A stretch of DNA of 64,000 nucleotides, from the NCBI RefSeq assembly GCF_008364765.1, contig NZ_VTUY01000006.1, forward strand, positions 241,169-305,168. The letters run 5' to 3'. Positions 36,383-45,376 of the stretch are shown here, piece by piece. This stretch comes from Bacillus sp. CH30_1T. GTDB lineage: Bacteria; Bacillota; Bacilli; Bacillales; Bacillaceae_B. The translations under genes and the position numbers were made by a program. Each line of letters begins with the position of its first letter. Position 1 is the first letter of the stretch. The notes below the pieces were generated by a model that was not told the DNA's origin, searched no databases, and saw only the letters and a list, made by a program, of their open reading frames with translations.

Positions 36383-36593
36383 ATCAAAAAATCTCCTATT
36401 CTAGGTATGTGGAGAACTTCTCCCCAAAACAAAGTATCTACAAAGGAATAAAATTAGATATTATATTAACTCCTAAATCGATTGATCATTTTAACAATCT
36501 TTCAAATGAATCAAACAATGCTCCCACTGTAAAAAACTTCTTGTAAAGAGACCGATAGTCCGTTTTCTCCAAGATAGTTTTTGTTACATTTAA

Positions 36594-36760
36594 GCTCTGT
36601 CACGAAATTTTTTTATAGATGGTGAGGGGAACTGCGTAGACTCCTGCGGATTTTGATCGTGCCGAGACCTCGTTCGGCTAAGCTGAGGAGGCTCGGCCGA
36701 ACGCTAGCTGCAAGTGAAGCAGTTTCCCTCACCATCCAGCACATACTAATTTGACAGAGC
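36594..36760. repeat. Bacillus-type intergenic repeat, copy 3
   Basis: GCTCTGTCA (36594-36602) and TGACAGAGC (36752-36760) are terminal inverted repeats. Inside, GATGGTGAGGGGAACTGC pairs with GCAGTTTCCCTCACCATC, and the centre has ACTCCTGCGG and GAGGAGGCTC. It is a compact, well-paired element. Confidence 0.7.
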
Positions 36761-36811
36761 CCAAGCAGATATTATGTTATAGAACAACAATCTTTGCAAA
36801 AAAAGCCTAAT

Positions 36812-36845
36812 AAAAAAGTGTATAGGCACTCCTATACACTTTTTC
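36812..36845 (-). terminator. terminator for the YkuD gene
   Basis: AAAAGTGTATAGG pairs with CCTATACACTTTT across five bases. Flanking A and T runs make it functional in the minus direction. Confidence 0.82.
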
Positions 36846-36847
36846 AG

Positions 36848-37351
36848 CTATGGACTGATTAAAACAGGTGTACCGATTGGAACGAGTCCCGCTAACTCCT
36901 CAACGTCTTTGTTATACATTCGTATACATCCCTTGGACACGGCATTTCCAATCGAACTTGGGTCATTGGTTCCATGAATCCCATAACTTTCTTTCGATAA
37001 ACTCATCCACATCGTTCCAAAAGGTCCGCCGGGATTTGGTGCTTTGTTAATGATGATGAATTCCCCAATGGGAGTTTCAAAGAGTACTCTCCCCACTGCA
37101 ATGGGGTACTGCTTGATTTGATCCCCATCCTTGAACAAACGCAGCCACCGGTTGTTAACAGAAACCTGAATACGGTAAGGATTATTGGTTGTATCCGGAA
37201 TCCCTGGTATTGTAATCGTTTGACCTGGATAGATCACATTCGGATCAATACCGGGATTGGCATTAAGTATGGCAGATAACGGGGTTCTGTAATCTCTTGA
37301 AATTTGACTCAGTGTTTCTCCCATCTTGACTGTGTGAATCAGCTCAAACAC
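36848..37351 (-). CDS. ykuD: LysM-YkuD L,D-transpeptidase
   Basis: 167 aa. An N-terminal LysM domain (about 3-50, [19 protein letters not shown]) binds peptidoglycan. It is followed by a YkuD L,D-transpeptidase domain (about 59-166) with His126 in GIHGTN and the catalytic Cys142 in SKGCIRM. Such enzymes form 3-3 cross-links or attach to peptidoglycan; B. subtilis YkuD, of the same size and order, is associated with the spore wall. There is no signal peptide, as in YkuD. It stands next to another sporulation-type gene (CotF-like) on the same strand. Confidence 0.93.
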   Translation of the reverse strand: MFELIHTVKMGETLSQISRDYRTPLSAILNANPGIDPNVIYPGQTITIPGIPDTTNNPYRIQVSVNNRWLRLFKDGDQIKQYPIAVGRVLFETPIGEFIIINKAPNPGGPFGTMWMSLSKESYGIHGTNDPSSIGNAVSKGCIRMYNKDVEELAGLVPIGTPVLISP

Positions 37352-37413
37352 CTCCCAATTTCACTCTCCCTCTATCCTATGTGCTTGAGAGAAAGTCGTT
37401 CAAGAAGATGAGT

Positions 37414-37457
37414 AAGTGAAAAAGCCTGCGCCTCTTAAATGAAAGAGGAGACAGGCA
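37414..37457 (-). terminator. terminator for the CotF-like gene
   Basis: On the minus strand, GCCTG..CCTCT pairs with AGAGG..CAGGC with a small internal loop, and is followed by TTTTTCACTT. Confidence 0.72.
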
Positions 37458-37468
37458 TCCATCCAACG

Positions 37469-38107
37469 TTATTGAGGCATGTTTTGTTGTGGAACGGTTG
37501 TATAACTTTGGAGCATAAGGGTCATATCCTGGTCGTTCAATTGAGGAACCTGATAATAGCCGTGTTTATTTTGATAGAGGAAAATCTCATAGCTCATTTC
37601 AATGAAATTCGGGACGCTGTCAGCTACGACACGGCGTAATACAGGGTTTGTCATCTCAAGGGCTGTCATGGCAAGAAGCATGGCCAATGATTTAGTTTGT
37701 CCCAGCATATAAGCGGATAAGCCTTTATCGGAAAGGTCGTTGACCGATTGATTCGGTTTTTTAGGTGCTCCGGGCTTGATGCCGTATGTGGTGGTATTGG
37801 TTTGAGTCATTTTGTATTGCTGGGTCGGAACGATAGGGTCATGCCCTGTCGAAAAGCTGCCGACGATCGTATTATACATAGTTGTGACGAATGTTGACTG
37901 GCGCTTAAGTATACTTTTAAGTTCAGGATCCTGAATATGCTGATCATACATTTGATACTGATCGAGCATGCTGATGATCCCTGCTATGATCTCATGGGCA
38001 TCAAAGAGCTCATGGCCCCCATGGTTTTTACTTTGAGTGTTCATCATATTCGGTGGCATCTGAGTTCCAGGTGATGTCATATTCGATTGTTGTCCTTGAT
38101 TTTGCAT
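37469..38107 (-). CDS. CotF-domain spore coat-type protein (YhcQ/YraD-like)
   Basis: 212 aa. A low-complexity Gln/Met/Asn-rich N-terminus (about 1-35) precedes a CotF-type helical domain with HELFDAHEIIAGIISMLDQY and later LAMTALEMTNPVLRRVVAD, characteristic of coat protein F and its YhcQ/YraD relatives. The C-terminus is again Gln-rich. ATG 38107 is chosen for GGAGG 9 nt upstream. It is expected in the forespore or coat, as for relatives. It is divergent from the LysE-type exporter. Confidence 0.85.
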   Translation of the reverse strand: MQNQGQQSNMTSPGTQMPPNMMNTQSKNHGGHELFDAHEIIAGIISMLDQYQMYDQHIQDPELKSILKRQSTFVTTMYNTIVGSFSTGHDPIVPTQQYKMTQTNTTTYGIKPGAPKKPNQSVNDLSDKGLSAYMLGQTKSLAMLLAMTALEMTNPVLRRVVADSVPNFIEMSYEIFLYQNKHGYYQVPQLNDQDMTLMLQSYTTVPQQNMPQ

Positions 38108-38238
38108 CTGTGTTTTCCTCCTTGAAAATAGCATCGATAATTAGAATATCCTTATTAAGCACAATTATGTATTTCGGTTTAATACTTGGCAGCCTGTCCG
38201 AATACACTAGGAAGAAGTTAATTTGAAGGTGGTAGAAG

Positions 38239-38868
38239 ATGAGTATTTTCATAAGCTATATCATTTTGGGATTATCGCTTTCTGCACCTATGGGACCGAT
38301 AAATGCCGCTCAATTGGACAAGGGGATTCGCTTCGGCTTTTTCCATGCCTGGCTTGTGGGGGTAGGGGGGATGGTAGCGGACGGGATCTTTATGCTTCTT
38401 ATTTATTTCGGAGTTTCTCAATATATTGATACACCGGTCATTAAATTGTTCTTGTGGGCATTCGGGTTCATTGTATTGACGTATACAGGGATTGAAAGCA
38501 TCCTGAAATCGGGATCCATTACAAAGCCCTCTCATCAAACTCTGAATGAAACGAAAGGAAAAGCTTTTCGCACAGGATTCTTTATGGCCATTTCCAATCC
38601 ATTAAGCATTCTGTTTTGGCTTGGTATCTATGGGTCTATATTAGCTCATACTTCCGGCTCCTATGAAGCTGGACAGCTCTTCCTGTATAGCATGGGGATC
38701 TTTCTTGGTATCACCCTTTGGGATCTTACGATGGCCGGTGTGGCTACTGGTGCAAAGAAACTGGTCAGTCCCATGATCTTGCGGGTCATCTCCATTATTT
38801 CCGGTCTCATTTTGATGGGGTTTGGAGTCTCCTTCGGTGTCCAGGCCTGTCGATTAATATTCGGCTAG
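38239..38868 (+). CDS. ycgF: LysE/RhtB-family amino acid exporter (YcgF-like)
   Basis: 209-aa polytopic protein with about six transmembrane helices. The N-terminal SAPMGPINAAQLDKGIRFGF is the LysE/RhtB signature, and FFMAISNPLSILFWLGIYGS is the second conserved block. It probably exports an amino acid or related amine. It precedes a YcgG-type gene by 64 bp, and a YcgH-like permease follows on the opposite strand. From memory the B. subtilis ycgF-ycgG-ycgH group has the same content, which supports the names. Confidence 0.85.
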   Translation: MSIFISYIILGLSLSAPMGPINAAQLDKGIRFGFFHAWLVGVGGMVADGIFMLLIYFGVSQYIDTPVIKLFLWAFGFIVLTYTGIESILKSGSITKPSHQTLNETKGKAFRTGFFMAISNPLSILFWLGIYGSILAHTSGSYEAGQLFLYSMGIFLGITLWDLTMAGVATGAKKLVSPMILRVISIISGLILMGFGVSFGVQACRLIFG

Positions 38869-38932
38869 ACAGACACCCACTAAGTTCCTTCCTAATAGGA
38901 TAAATGTGTACTATTTAGGAGGGAACGGCTAT

Positions 38933-39679
38933 ATGTTATGGTCTAAAAGTTTGATCGATCAACAAGGGGAGGAACTCACCCCATGGCAACAAGCAGCCTA
39001 CGCCGATTTTTCGTCTGTCATGTGCGACGTGGAACACCCTTACCCATGTGTACCTGGAAAACAAGGCTTTCAGACAGATACATTACGCTTTGGATTTGCA
39101 GAAGATCCAAGAAAACAAGCAGCTTCTGAAAAACTTGCCTGCTTACTCAAACAATATGGTGAAATCTCAAGGGATACAGGGAAATATGCATCTCTTGTTG
39201 TCTTTTTTAATTCAGAGGAGATAGTGGCTGATAATCAATCGATTGATTCTTATCAGGATATATTCTGGGGTTTATTGAATAGGATTCATGAATTGGATGA
39301 ATCTCCTTGGCCGGAAGATATCGCGAAGGATCCCCATCATCATACCTGGGAGTTTTGTTTTGACGGGGAGCCTTACTTTGCTTTCTGTTCAACACCTGCC
39401 CATACCATGCGGAAAAGCCGTTATTTTCCTTATTTCCTTGTAGCCTTCCAGCCCAGGTGGGTGTTCGATGAAATCAACTCTTCCACTGCATTTGGCCAGA
39501 AATTAAAGAAAGTGATACGGAAGCGGCTCATTGAGTATGATGAGGCAGACCCCCATCCCAGCCTTAAATGGTATGGTCAGGAAGACAACTATGAGTGGAA
39601 ACAGTATTATCTTAGTGATGATGATTCTTCTCCATCGAAATGCCCGTTTTTAAATATGCAAACGAAAATCAAGAGTTAA
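38933..39679 (+). CDS. ycgG: YqcI/YcgG family protein
   Basis: 248 aa, soluble, with no signal peptide. Family features are CDVEHPYPCVPGKQGFQTDT near the N-terminus, an FRFxEDP-like LRFGFAEDPRK, and FCSTPAHTMRKSRYFPYFLV in the middle. Relatives from actinomycetes have been linked to haem-dependent N-oxygenation of amines; whether this copy has such activity is not visible here. ATG 38933 follows TTAGGAGGG. It is possibly cotranscribed with the LysE-type gene. It ends 5 bp from the convergent permease stop. Confidence 0.8.
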   Translation: MLWSKSLIDQQGEELTPWQQAAYADFSSVMCDVEHPYPCVPGKQGFQTDTLRFGFAEDPRKQAASEKLACLLKQYGEISRDTGKYASLVVFFNSEEIVADNQSIDSYQDIFWGLLNRIHELDESPWPEDIAKDPHHHTWEFCFDGEPYFAFCSTPAHTMRKSRYFPYFLVAFQPRWVFDEINSSTAFGQKLKKVIRKRLIEYDEADPHPSLKWYGQEDNYEWKQYYLSDDDSSPSKCPFLNMQTKIKS

Positions 39680-39684
39680 AGCGT

Positions 39685-40992
39685 TTAGGCTTCAGCTCTT
39701 TCTTTTATAATTGTTGCAATCGCAATCAGCACAAGGAAGCCGATGCTTACAAAATATCCAATGCGACTTACATGATCAAGAAGCGTGCCGCTGATCGCCA
39801 ATAAAATGAGGATGAGTGCAAAAGTTGTTTGGAAACGGTCCCACCAACCGGTGCTCATCAGCTTGTGATAGGAAGCAAGGATACAGATCCATGTGTAAAG
39901 AAGCATGAGTCCCGCTGCTGTAGTGATATACTCGAATAATTTATCCGGCAGTAGCATGGCGATCATAATCGAAGCAGCGACAACAAAGGTGGTGAGTCCG
40001 AATGCAGGGAGGGGCACCTTCCATTTCCCTTTCTTGGCAAAAACTTTAGGGGCATCCCCTTCTTCTGCCAATGTCACTAGCATCGTCGTGACTGCATATA
40101 AGGAAGCGACCATGGTGGAGAACCCCGCAATAATCAGAATAGCGTTGAATACATGGGGGATCCAGGGAAGGTCATATTGTTTAAGTGCCGTCAGAAATGG
40201 ACTTTCATCCGGATTGATCCTGCCTGCAGGTACGAGCTTTAATACTAGATAAAAGGATAAGAGGTAAAGGATGGTCAAGATAAGAAGCATGATATTCCCT
40301 GACTTTGGTGCATCCTTCGGGTCTTTAAGCTCCTGAGCCATCAGTCCCATTACTTCAATTCCCCCGAATCCATAAAAGGCAAAAAGAAGTGCGAGCCATA
40401 ACCCCTTTCCATCTTGTGGCAGTATCTCTGTTAATGGAGATTGAAGCGTGTGGGCAGTAATACCAGTTCCTAACCATCCGAACATGGCGGCAGTAGCGAT
40501 GATGACAAACATCACGATGGCCGCCACTTTCATGATTCCAAATAGATTCTCCATCTGTTCCACTTTCTGCACGCCCATCAAAATGACAAGTAATCCAATA
40601 CCCGCAAATCCGGCAGTGAACATCCACAGGGGCACGGCAGGAAACCAGAATTGAGCAAAAAGAGCAAGAGCGGTTAGCTGACTCCCCATAATGAGCATTT
40701 CTGCCGACCAATAGACCCATCCGATACTGAACCCTGCCCATGTTCCGTAAGCCTGCTTTGCATAAGTACGGAAGGACCCCTTTTCAGGATGGTGGGCCGT
40801 TAATTTTGCAAGGGCTTGAAACACCATCCATGTTCCAATTCCGGCCACTATATAAGCAATCATAACAGAGGAACCCGCCCTTTGAATGGGGATCGCTGAT
40901 CCTAGAAAGTAGCCTGTTCCAATGATACAGCCCACCCCGATTAAAGAAAGCTGCCACCATGTAAGATTTGTTTGATTCGTACATTTACTCAT
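39685..40992 (-). CDS. ycgH: APC-family amino acid permease (YcgH-like)
   Basis: 435 aa with about 12 transmembrane helices. The start WWQLSLIGVGCIIGTGYFLGS is the APC-family substrate-binding loop GxGxxIGTG. GIEVMGLMAQELKDPKDAPK in helix 6 is the typical (F/G)GxExxG..AxExxxP block. It imports an amino acid; the substrate cannot be read. It is convergent with the YcgG-type gene and divergent from the amidinotransferase-like gene, with no obvious terminator in the 5-bp gap. Confidence 0.87.
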   Translation of the reverse strand: MSKCTNQTNLTWWQLSLIGVGCIIGTGYFLGSAIPIQRAGSSVMIAYIVAGIGTWMVFQALAKLTAHHPEKGSFRTYAKQAYGTWAGFSIGWVYWSAEMLIMGSQLTALALFAQFWFPAVPLWMFTAGFAGIGLLVILMGVQKVEQMENLFGIMKVAAIVMFVIIATAAMFGWLGTGITAHTLQSPLTEILPQDGKGLWLALLFAFYGFGGIEVMGLMAQELKDPKDAPKSGNIMLLILTILYLLSFYLVLKLVPAGRINPDESPFLTALKQYDLPWIPHVFNAILIIAGFSTMVASLYAVTTMLVTLAEEGDAPKVFAKKGKWKVPLPAFGLTTFVVAASIMIAMLLPDKLFEYITTAAGLMLLYTWICILASYHKLMSTGWWDRFQTTFALILILLAISGTLLDHVSRIGYFVSIGFLVLIAIATIIKERAEA

Positions 40993-41090
40993 CAGTTTTC
41001 CACCTGCCCTTTACCCCTCATAGTTTGACGTAGAGGTTAATGATTTATGTGAAAAGAGCAGAATGATTTACCTGAGAAAGGAGAGAGTAA

Positions 41091-41150
41091 ATGTTACTGA
41101 TACTAAGGAGGCTGGCTCATGGTAAAGATTCATCCGAATTGCTGGAGTGA
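41091..41150 (+). CDS. possible 19-aa leader peptide overlapping the next gene
   Basis: ATG 41091 has a very strong ribosome site (GAAAGGAGAGAGTAA) and opens a 19-codon frame (MLLILRRLAHGKDSSELLE) that ends inside the following gene. Its consecutive AGG AGG codons encode Arg-Arg and simultaneously form the ribosome site of that gene. Translational coupling or arginine-sensitive attenuation is possible. It is short, so chance cannot be excluded. Confidence 0.4.
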   Translation: MLLILRRLAHGKDSSELLE

Positions 41151-42063
41151 ACATGGAGAATTAAAGACGGTGATGGTATGCTCGCCTTCTTCACTGGATA
41201 TACCTGATCAAAGAACGGCTGATTACGTTGGTTGGGAAAAACCTGTTAAACAGGAAATAGCGAAAGAAAACCATGAAGGTATGATGAAAGTAATGGAAGA
41301 CGCAGGAATAACGGTCATTGATTACTCCCGGTTCTTAAAAGGAGAAAATGCTGAACTTAATCATCAGCTCATCAATAGGGTATTTGTAAGGGACCTGGCA
41401 TGTGTATATGGAAATACTGTCATCCCGGGTGATACAGGGATTACAATGAGGGCACCTGAATACGTACATAGTCATAAGCTGTTTCAAACTTGGTTTGACG
41501 AAAAGACGTTTTCAATCGAGGAGAATAACCGATTGAAGGCATTGGAAAATGGGGATGTATTCGTTCTGAATAAAGATGCTGTCTTTATTAATACAGGAAT
41601 GCGGACAAGCATTGAAAGTATTGAAGAGATTCAACAGGAGATCTTTCGGGCCGGTTTCTCGGAGATCGGGATCATCGACTTACCGCGAACCCGGGAAACC
41701 ATGCATTTGGATATGAACTGCAATGTAGCCGGATCCGACCTTCTCATAGCCAAGAGCTATATGAGGCTCTTTCCAGTACAAATCATCACTGAAAATGGTG
41801 GCAGGTACGTGATGATGGAAGAATTCATCCGACGTCAGGGCTTCGACGTTCTATGGACGGATGATGTAAAACACACAGTTGCGGATATCAATTTTCTGAA
41901 CTTGGATCCGGAGACCCTGTTAGTCAGCACCAAAGCCAATAAGAAGATATTGAAAGGGCATACGAAATTACGAGGGAAGAAATTGATAGAAGTCGATGTG
42001 AATGAACTTGAGAAAGGTGGAGGCGGGATAAGGTGTATGACGCTTCCTTTAGAAAGGAAATGA
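41119..42063 (+). CDS. ykgA: amidinotransferase/arginine-deiminase-fold hydrolase (YkgA-like)
   Basis: 314 aa of the guanidino-group-modifying (DDAH/arginine deiminase) fold. Asp92 is in FVRDLA, His196 in TMHLDMN and the nucleophile Cys306 in GGGGIRCMTLP; all three catalytic residues are present. The family hydrolyses or transfers amidino groups from arginine-like substrates; the substrate here is unknown. The length is typical. An AAGGAGG ribosome site, itself inside a possible leader frame, precedes ATG 41119. A terminator follows at 42092. Confidence 0.86.
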   Translation: MVKIHPNCWSEHGELKTVMVCSPSSLDIPDQRTADYVGWEKPVKQEIAKENHEGMMKVMEDAGITVIDYSRFLKGENAELNHQLINRVFVRDLACVYGNTVIPGDTGITMRAPEYVHSHKLFQTWFDEKTFSIEENNRLKALENGDVFVLNKDAVFINTGMRTSIESIEEIQQEIFRAGFSEIGIIDLPRTRETMHLDMNCNVAGSDLLIAKSYMRLFPVQIITENGGRYVMMEEFIRRQGFDVLWTDDVKHTVADINFLNLDPETLLVSTKANKKILKGHTKLRGKKLIEVDVNELEKGGGGIRCMTLPLERK

Positions 42064-42091
42064 ATCATTAAGAGCTGATTGGAACAAGTAG

Positions 42092-42119
42092 ACTGGAGAT
42101 TACTTCTCCGGTTTTTTTA
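42092..42119 (+). terminator. intrinsic terminator
   Basis: ACTGGAGA pairs with TCTCCGGT (one G-T pair) and is followed by TTTTTTATT. Confidence 0.78.
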
Positions 42120-42384
42120 TTGTTCATTTAGCAAAGTTTGCTGTTTTCTAAAGGTAGATTTAATTGAAAATAACACCCGATCATTCTCATTTAAAATAAA
42201 TTCACACTACTATTATCCCTGTTAAGGTGATGGGATAATAGACCTGCATTTCACATTACGTAAAAATGTAAATACATAAATCTGTTAATGATTTCACTTA
42301 AAACCTTTGTATGAAAGGAATACGATGACACTTGATAGAAAAGTGCCTTTCCCGTACGAAATGACTAGAAGCAGATGAAATTAA

Positions 42385-42431
42385 TTGAGAATAGTTATCA
42401 ACTACTATTGACATTGATAATCATTATCAAT
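42385..42431 (+). promoter_or_regulatory. Fur-regulated promoter of the siderophore operon (two Fur boxes)
   Basis: ATTGATAATCATTATCAAT (42413-42431) is a perfect 9-1-9 palindrome matching the 7-1-7 Fur box TGATAAT-N-ATTATCA. A second, weaker copy, TTGAGAATAGTTATCAA, lies at 42385-42401. A TTGACA -35 (42408-42413) directly precedes the strong box, so Fur-Fe would block RNA polymerase. The rest of 42120-42384 shows nothing specific. Confidence 0.92.
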
Positions 42432-42483
42432 TAAGATGACGTTGGAAGCAAAAGCAAATCAATCACGAAAGGAAGGTTTGATT

Positions 42484-43833
42484 ATGAACGTACAAAGTGC
42501 TATTTCAAATAGAGAATTACTGGAACAACAAGGGAGACGCGAGTCGAATGCGAGATCCTATCCGAGAAGAATTCCACTGGCAATCAGTGAAGCAGAGGGA
42601 ATCTATGTAACGGACATGGAAGGGAATAAATACTTGGATTGCTTAGCGGGAGCGGGAACATTAGCGCTGGGGCACAATCATCCGACGGTCATTGAGGCCA
42701 TGGAACAAGTGATCCGTGATAAACGGCCATTACATACGTTAGATATTACGACGCCTGTGAAAGAGGAATTTGTGAATGAATTATTCTCCTCGTTGCCAGA
42801 AGCATTTCGTGATCGTGCGAAAATCCAATTTTGTGGACCGACAGGCGGCGATGCGATTGAAGCTGCGTTGAAATTAGTGAAGACGGCAACCGGAAGACAA
42901 AGTATCCTTACGTTTCAAGGGGGATACCACGGTGCTACTCACGGGACGATGTCCATCAGCGGAAATCTGGGTCCAAAAAAGAACGTACAAGGACTGATGC
43001 CAGATACTCACTTCTTACCTTATCCTTATACATACCGCTGCCCATTTGGGATAGGAGGAGAAGAGAGTCATCGCATCAGCAGTCAATACATCGAGAATCT
43101 CCTGGATGATCCCGAGAGTGGAATATTACCACCGGCTGCCATGATTTTTGAAACGGTCCAAGGTGAAGGTGGCTCCATACCGGCACCGATCGAATGGATC
43201 CGGGAAATGAGAAGAATCACTGAAGAACGGGGAATTCCACTCATCATCGACGAAGTACAGACGGGAATCGGACGCACTGGAGAACTATTTTCCTTTGAAC
43301 ATGCAGGAATCGTACCAGATGTGTTTGTTCTTTCAAAAGCAATTGGAGGAAGTCTTCCTCTATCTGTCGTGATATATGATCGTGACCTGGATGCCTGGGA
43401 ACCGGGGGCACATATCGGTACCTTCAGAGGAAATCAAATGGCCATGGCAGCAGGGACAGCAACATTGAAATTCATTAAGGAGAATCACTTGGTTGCCCAT
43501 GCGGGGGAAATGGGAGAAAGACTTCTTCAATCTCTGCAAGAGCTTCAACAAGAATTTCCTGAGATAGGTGATGTAAGAGGTAGAGGACTGATGGTAGGAG
43601 TGGAAATCATTGATCCCACTAAACCTCATTCAGGGAGCGGTAGTCAGCCGGCAAATCCTGACGTCGCGAGCGGAATTCAGCGTGAATGCTTCAAACGGGG
43701 ATTGATCCTGGAGGTAGGGGGAAGACATGGGGCAGTTGTCCGTTTCCTTCCGCCATTGATCATTACAAGAGAGCAAGTCGATGAAGTGGTATCGATATTC
43801 AGAGAAGCTTTAATCGCCTCTCTTACGGAGTAA
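42484..43833 (+). CDS. rhbA: diaminobutyrate--2-oxoglutarate aminotransferase (siderophore)
   Basis: A 449-aa class-III PLP aminotransferase. It converts L-aspartate 4-semialdehyde to L-2,4-diaminobutyrate using glutamate. The PLP site is visible: CGPTGGDAIEAALK, GGYHGATHGTMS, Asp256 in IIDEVQTG and the Schiff-base Lys285 in VLSKAIGGSLP. The ATG at 42484 is chosen for AAAGGAAGG 7 nt upstream; an earlier in-frame ATG (42436) lies within the promoter region just after the Fur box. It is the first gene of the operon and is separated from the decarboxylase by one base. The order of the six genes equals rhbABCDEF of the rhizobactin 1021 pathway. Confidence 0.93.
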   Translation: MNVQSAISNRELLEQQGRRESNARSYPRRIPLAISEAEGIYVTDMEGNKYLDCLAGAGTLALGHNHPTVIEAMEQVIRDKRPLHTLDITTPVKEEFVNELFSSLPEAFRDRAKIQFCGPTGGDAIEAALKLVKTATGRQSILTFQGGYHGATHGTMSISGNLGPKKNVQGLMPDTHFLPYPYTYRCPFGIGGEESHRISSQYIENLLDDPESGILPPAAMIFETVQGEGGSIPAPIEWIREMRRITEERGIPLIIDEVQTGIGRTGELFSFEHAGIVPDVFVLSKAIGGSLPLSVVIYDRDLDAWEPGAHIGTFRGNQMAMAAGTATLKFIKENHLVAHAGEMGERLLQSLQELQQEFPEIGDVRGRGLMVGVEIIDPTKPHSGSGSQPANPDVASGIQRECFKRGLILEVGGRHGAVVRFLPPLIITREQVDEVVSIFREALIASLTE

Positions 43834-43834
43834 A

Positions 43835-45376
43835 ATGATGAAAATGAAAACAATCGAAAGAGAAACCAACCAGAATATGGACTCCTTCTTTCTACATCAA
43901 GGGGAAGAGGGAATCCATGCATTTAATGAACTGATAGATGGAGTAAGAAGAAAACTGCAAAAGCTATATGAAGGTACCGGGACTCCTTATATCGGGAAAA
44001 TGCCCGGAGCAATAAAAGAAGAAATCAAACCGATCATGACGTTTACTTCTGAAGGGGAATCCTTTGAAGACGTCCTTGATGAAATCGATGAACCGATTTT
44101 AAAAAATAGTCTTCATATTTCCCACCAGAAGAGTATGGCCCATTTACATTGTCCTCCTCTACTTCCTGGAGTGGCGGCGGAACTGATCATCGCAACCCTT
44201 AATCAATCAATGGATTCCTGGGATCAGAGTACGGCTGCCACCTATGTGGAAGCGGAAATGGTGAAATGGTTGACAGAAAAAATAAAGCTCCCGGCGTCAT
44301 CCGGCGGAGTCTTTACAAGTGGTGGAACCCAATCCAATTATATGGGGCTCCTGTTGGCACGCGATGCATTCTGTCATTCGAAATGGAATCATAACGTCCA
44401 ACGGGATGGTTTACCCGAAGGCTTTAACCGATTAAGGATTCTTTGTTCAGAAGAGGCCCATTTCACTGTGAAGAAAGCGGCTTCCCAACTGGGGTTGGGA
44501 GAACAAGCGGTTGTGACGGTTAAGACCGATGAAAATCATCGGATGAGCGTCCGGGAAGTGAATGAAACACTTGAGAAGCTTGATCAGGAGAACTTATTAC
44601 CCTTTGCCCTTGTTGCTACGTGCGGGACCACCGATTTTGGAAGTATCGACCCAATGGGGGAACTGGCAGAAATCGCCCGTGGGCAGGGGTTATGGTTTCA
44701 TATCGATGCAGCATACGGCGGTGGGCTGATGCTTAGTCATTCTCATGCGGACAAACTGAAAGGACTGGAGGCTGCTGATTCCATTACGGTGGATTTCCAT
44801 AAGTTGTTCTATCAGCCCATTAGTTGCGGAGCGTTTCTAGTAAAAGATGAGGTCAATTTCCGTTACCTTTCTTATCATGCTGATTACTTGAATCCCGTCA
44901 AAGACGATGAAGAGGGCATCTTGAACCTGGTGAATAAGTCGGTTCAAACAACGAGAAGATTCGATGCGTTAAAACTGTATCTGTCATTAAAGACAGTAGG
45001 GACCGGCCTTTTTGGAGACATGATTGATGAAACGTTAAAGCTCGCCAAGTACACAGCTTCTTATATGAAAGAATTACAAGACATTGTGATTCAAAACCCT
45101 GAGCCGGAAATCAACACAGTCATCTTTCGCTATCAGCCAAAAAGGATGGAAGGAAAGGATCTGAATCTCAACCATATGAACCGAACGATCCAACAAACCC
45201 TGCTTTATAAGGGGAAAGGGGTTATTGCGAAAACAGTGATAAAGGGTGAAACCTTCTTGAAATTGACGTTATTAAATCCAAGAACAAAGCCGGAAGATAT
45301 TCATTCCCTTCTACACGAGATTGAAGAAATCGGCACCGAATTAGTAAATGGAGGGGTTATACATGAGAAACTCTAA
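43835..45376 (+). CDS. rhbB: L-2,4-diaminobutyrate decarboxylase (siderophore)
   Basis: A 513-aa group-II PLP decarboxylase making 1,3-diaminopropane from diaminobutyrate. FTSGGTQSNYMGLLLARD, His209 in SEEAHFT, Asp291 in FHIDAAYGGG and the PLP Lys323 in VDFHKLFYQP are all present. It overlaps the next gene by 14 bases (GGAGGGG ribosome site within its 3' end), indicating translational coupling. 1,3-diaminopropane is the amine backbone of schizokinen and rhizobactin, which supports the pathway assignment. Confidence 0.94.
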   Translation: MMKMKTIERETNQNMDSFFLHQGEEGIHAFNELIDGVRRKLQKLYEGTGTPYIGKMPGAIKEEIKPIMTFTSEGESFEDVLDEIDEPILKNSLHISHQKSMAHLHCPPLLPGVAAELIIATLNQSMDSWDQSTAATYVEAEMVKWLTEKIKLPASSGGVFTSGGTQSNYMGLLLARDAFCHSKWNHNVQRDGLPEGFNRLRILCSEEAHFTVKKAASQLGLGEQAVVTVKTDENHRMSVREVNETLEKLDQENLLPFALVATCGTTDFGSIDPMGELAEIARGQGLWFHIDAAYGGGLMLSHSHADKLKGLEAADSITVDFHKLFYQPISCGAFLVKDEVNFRYLSYHADYLNPVKDDEEGILNLVNKSVQTTRRFDALKLYLSLKTVGTGLFGDMIDETLKLAKYTASYMKELQDIVIQNPEPEINTVIFRYQPKRMEGKDLNLNHMNRTIQQTLLYKGKGVIAKTVIKGETFLKLTLLNPRTKPEDIHSLLHEIEEIGTELVNGGVIHEKL

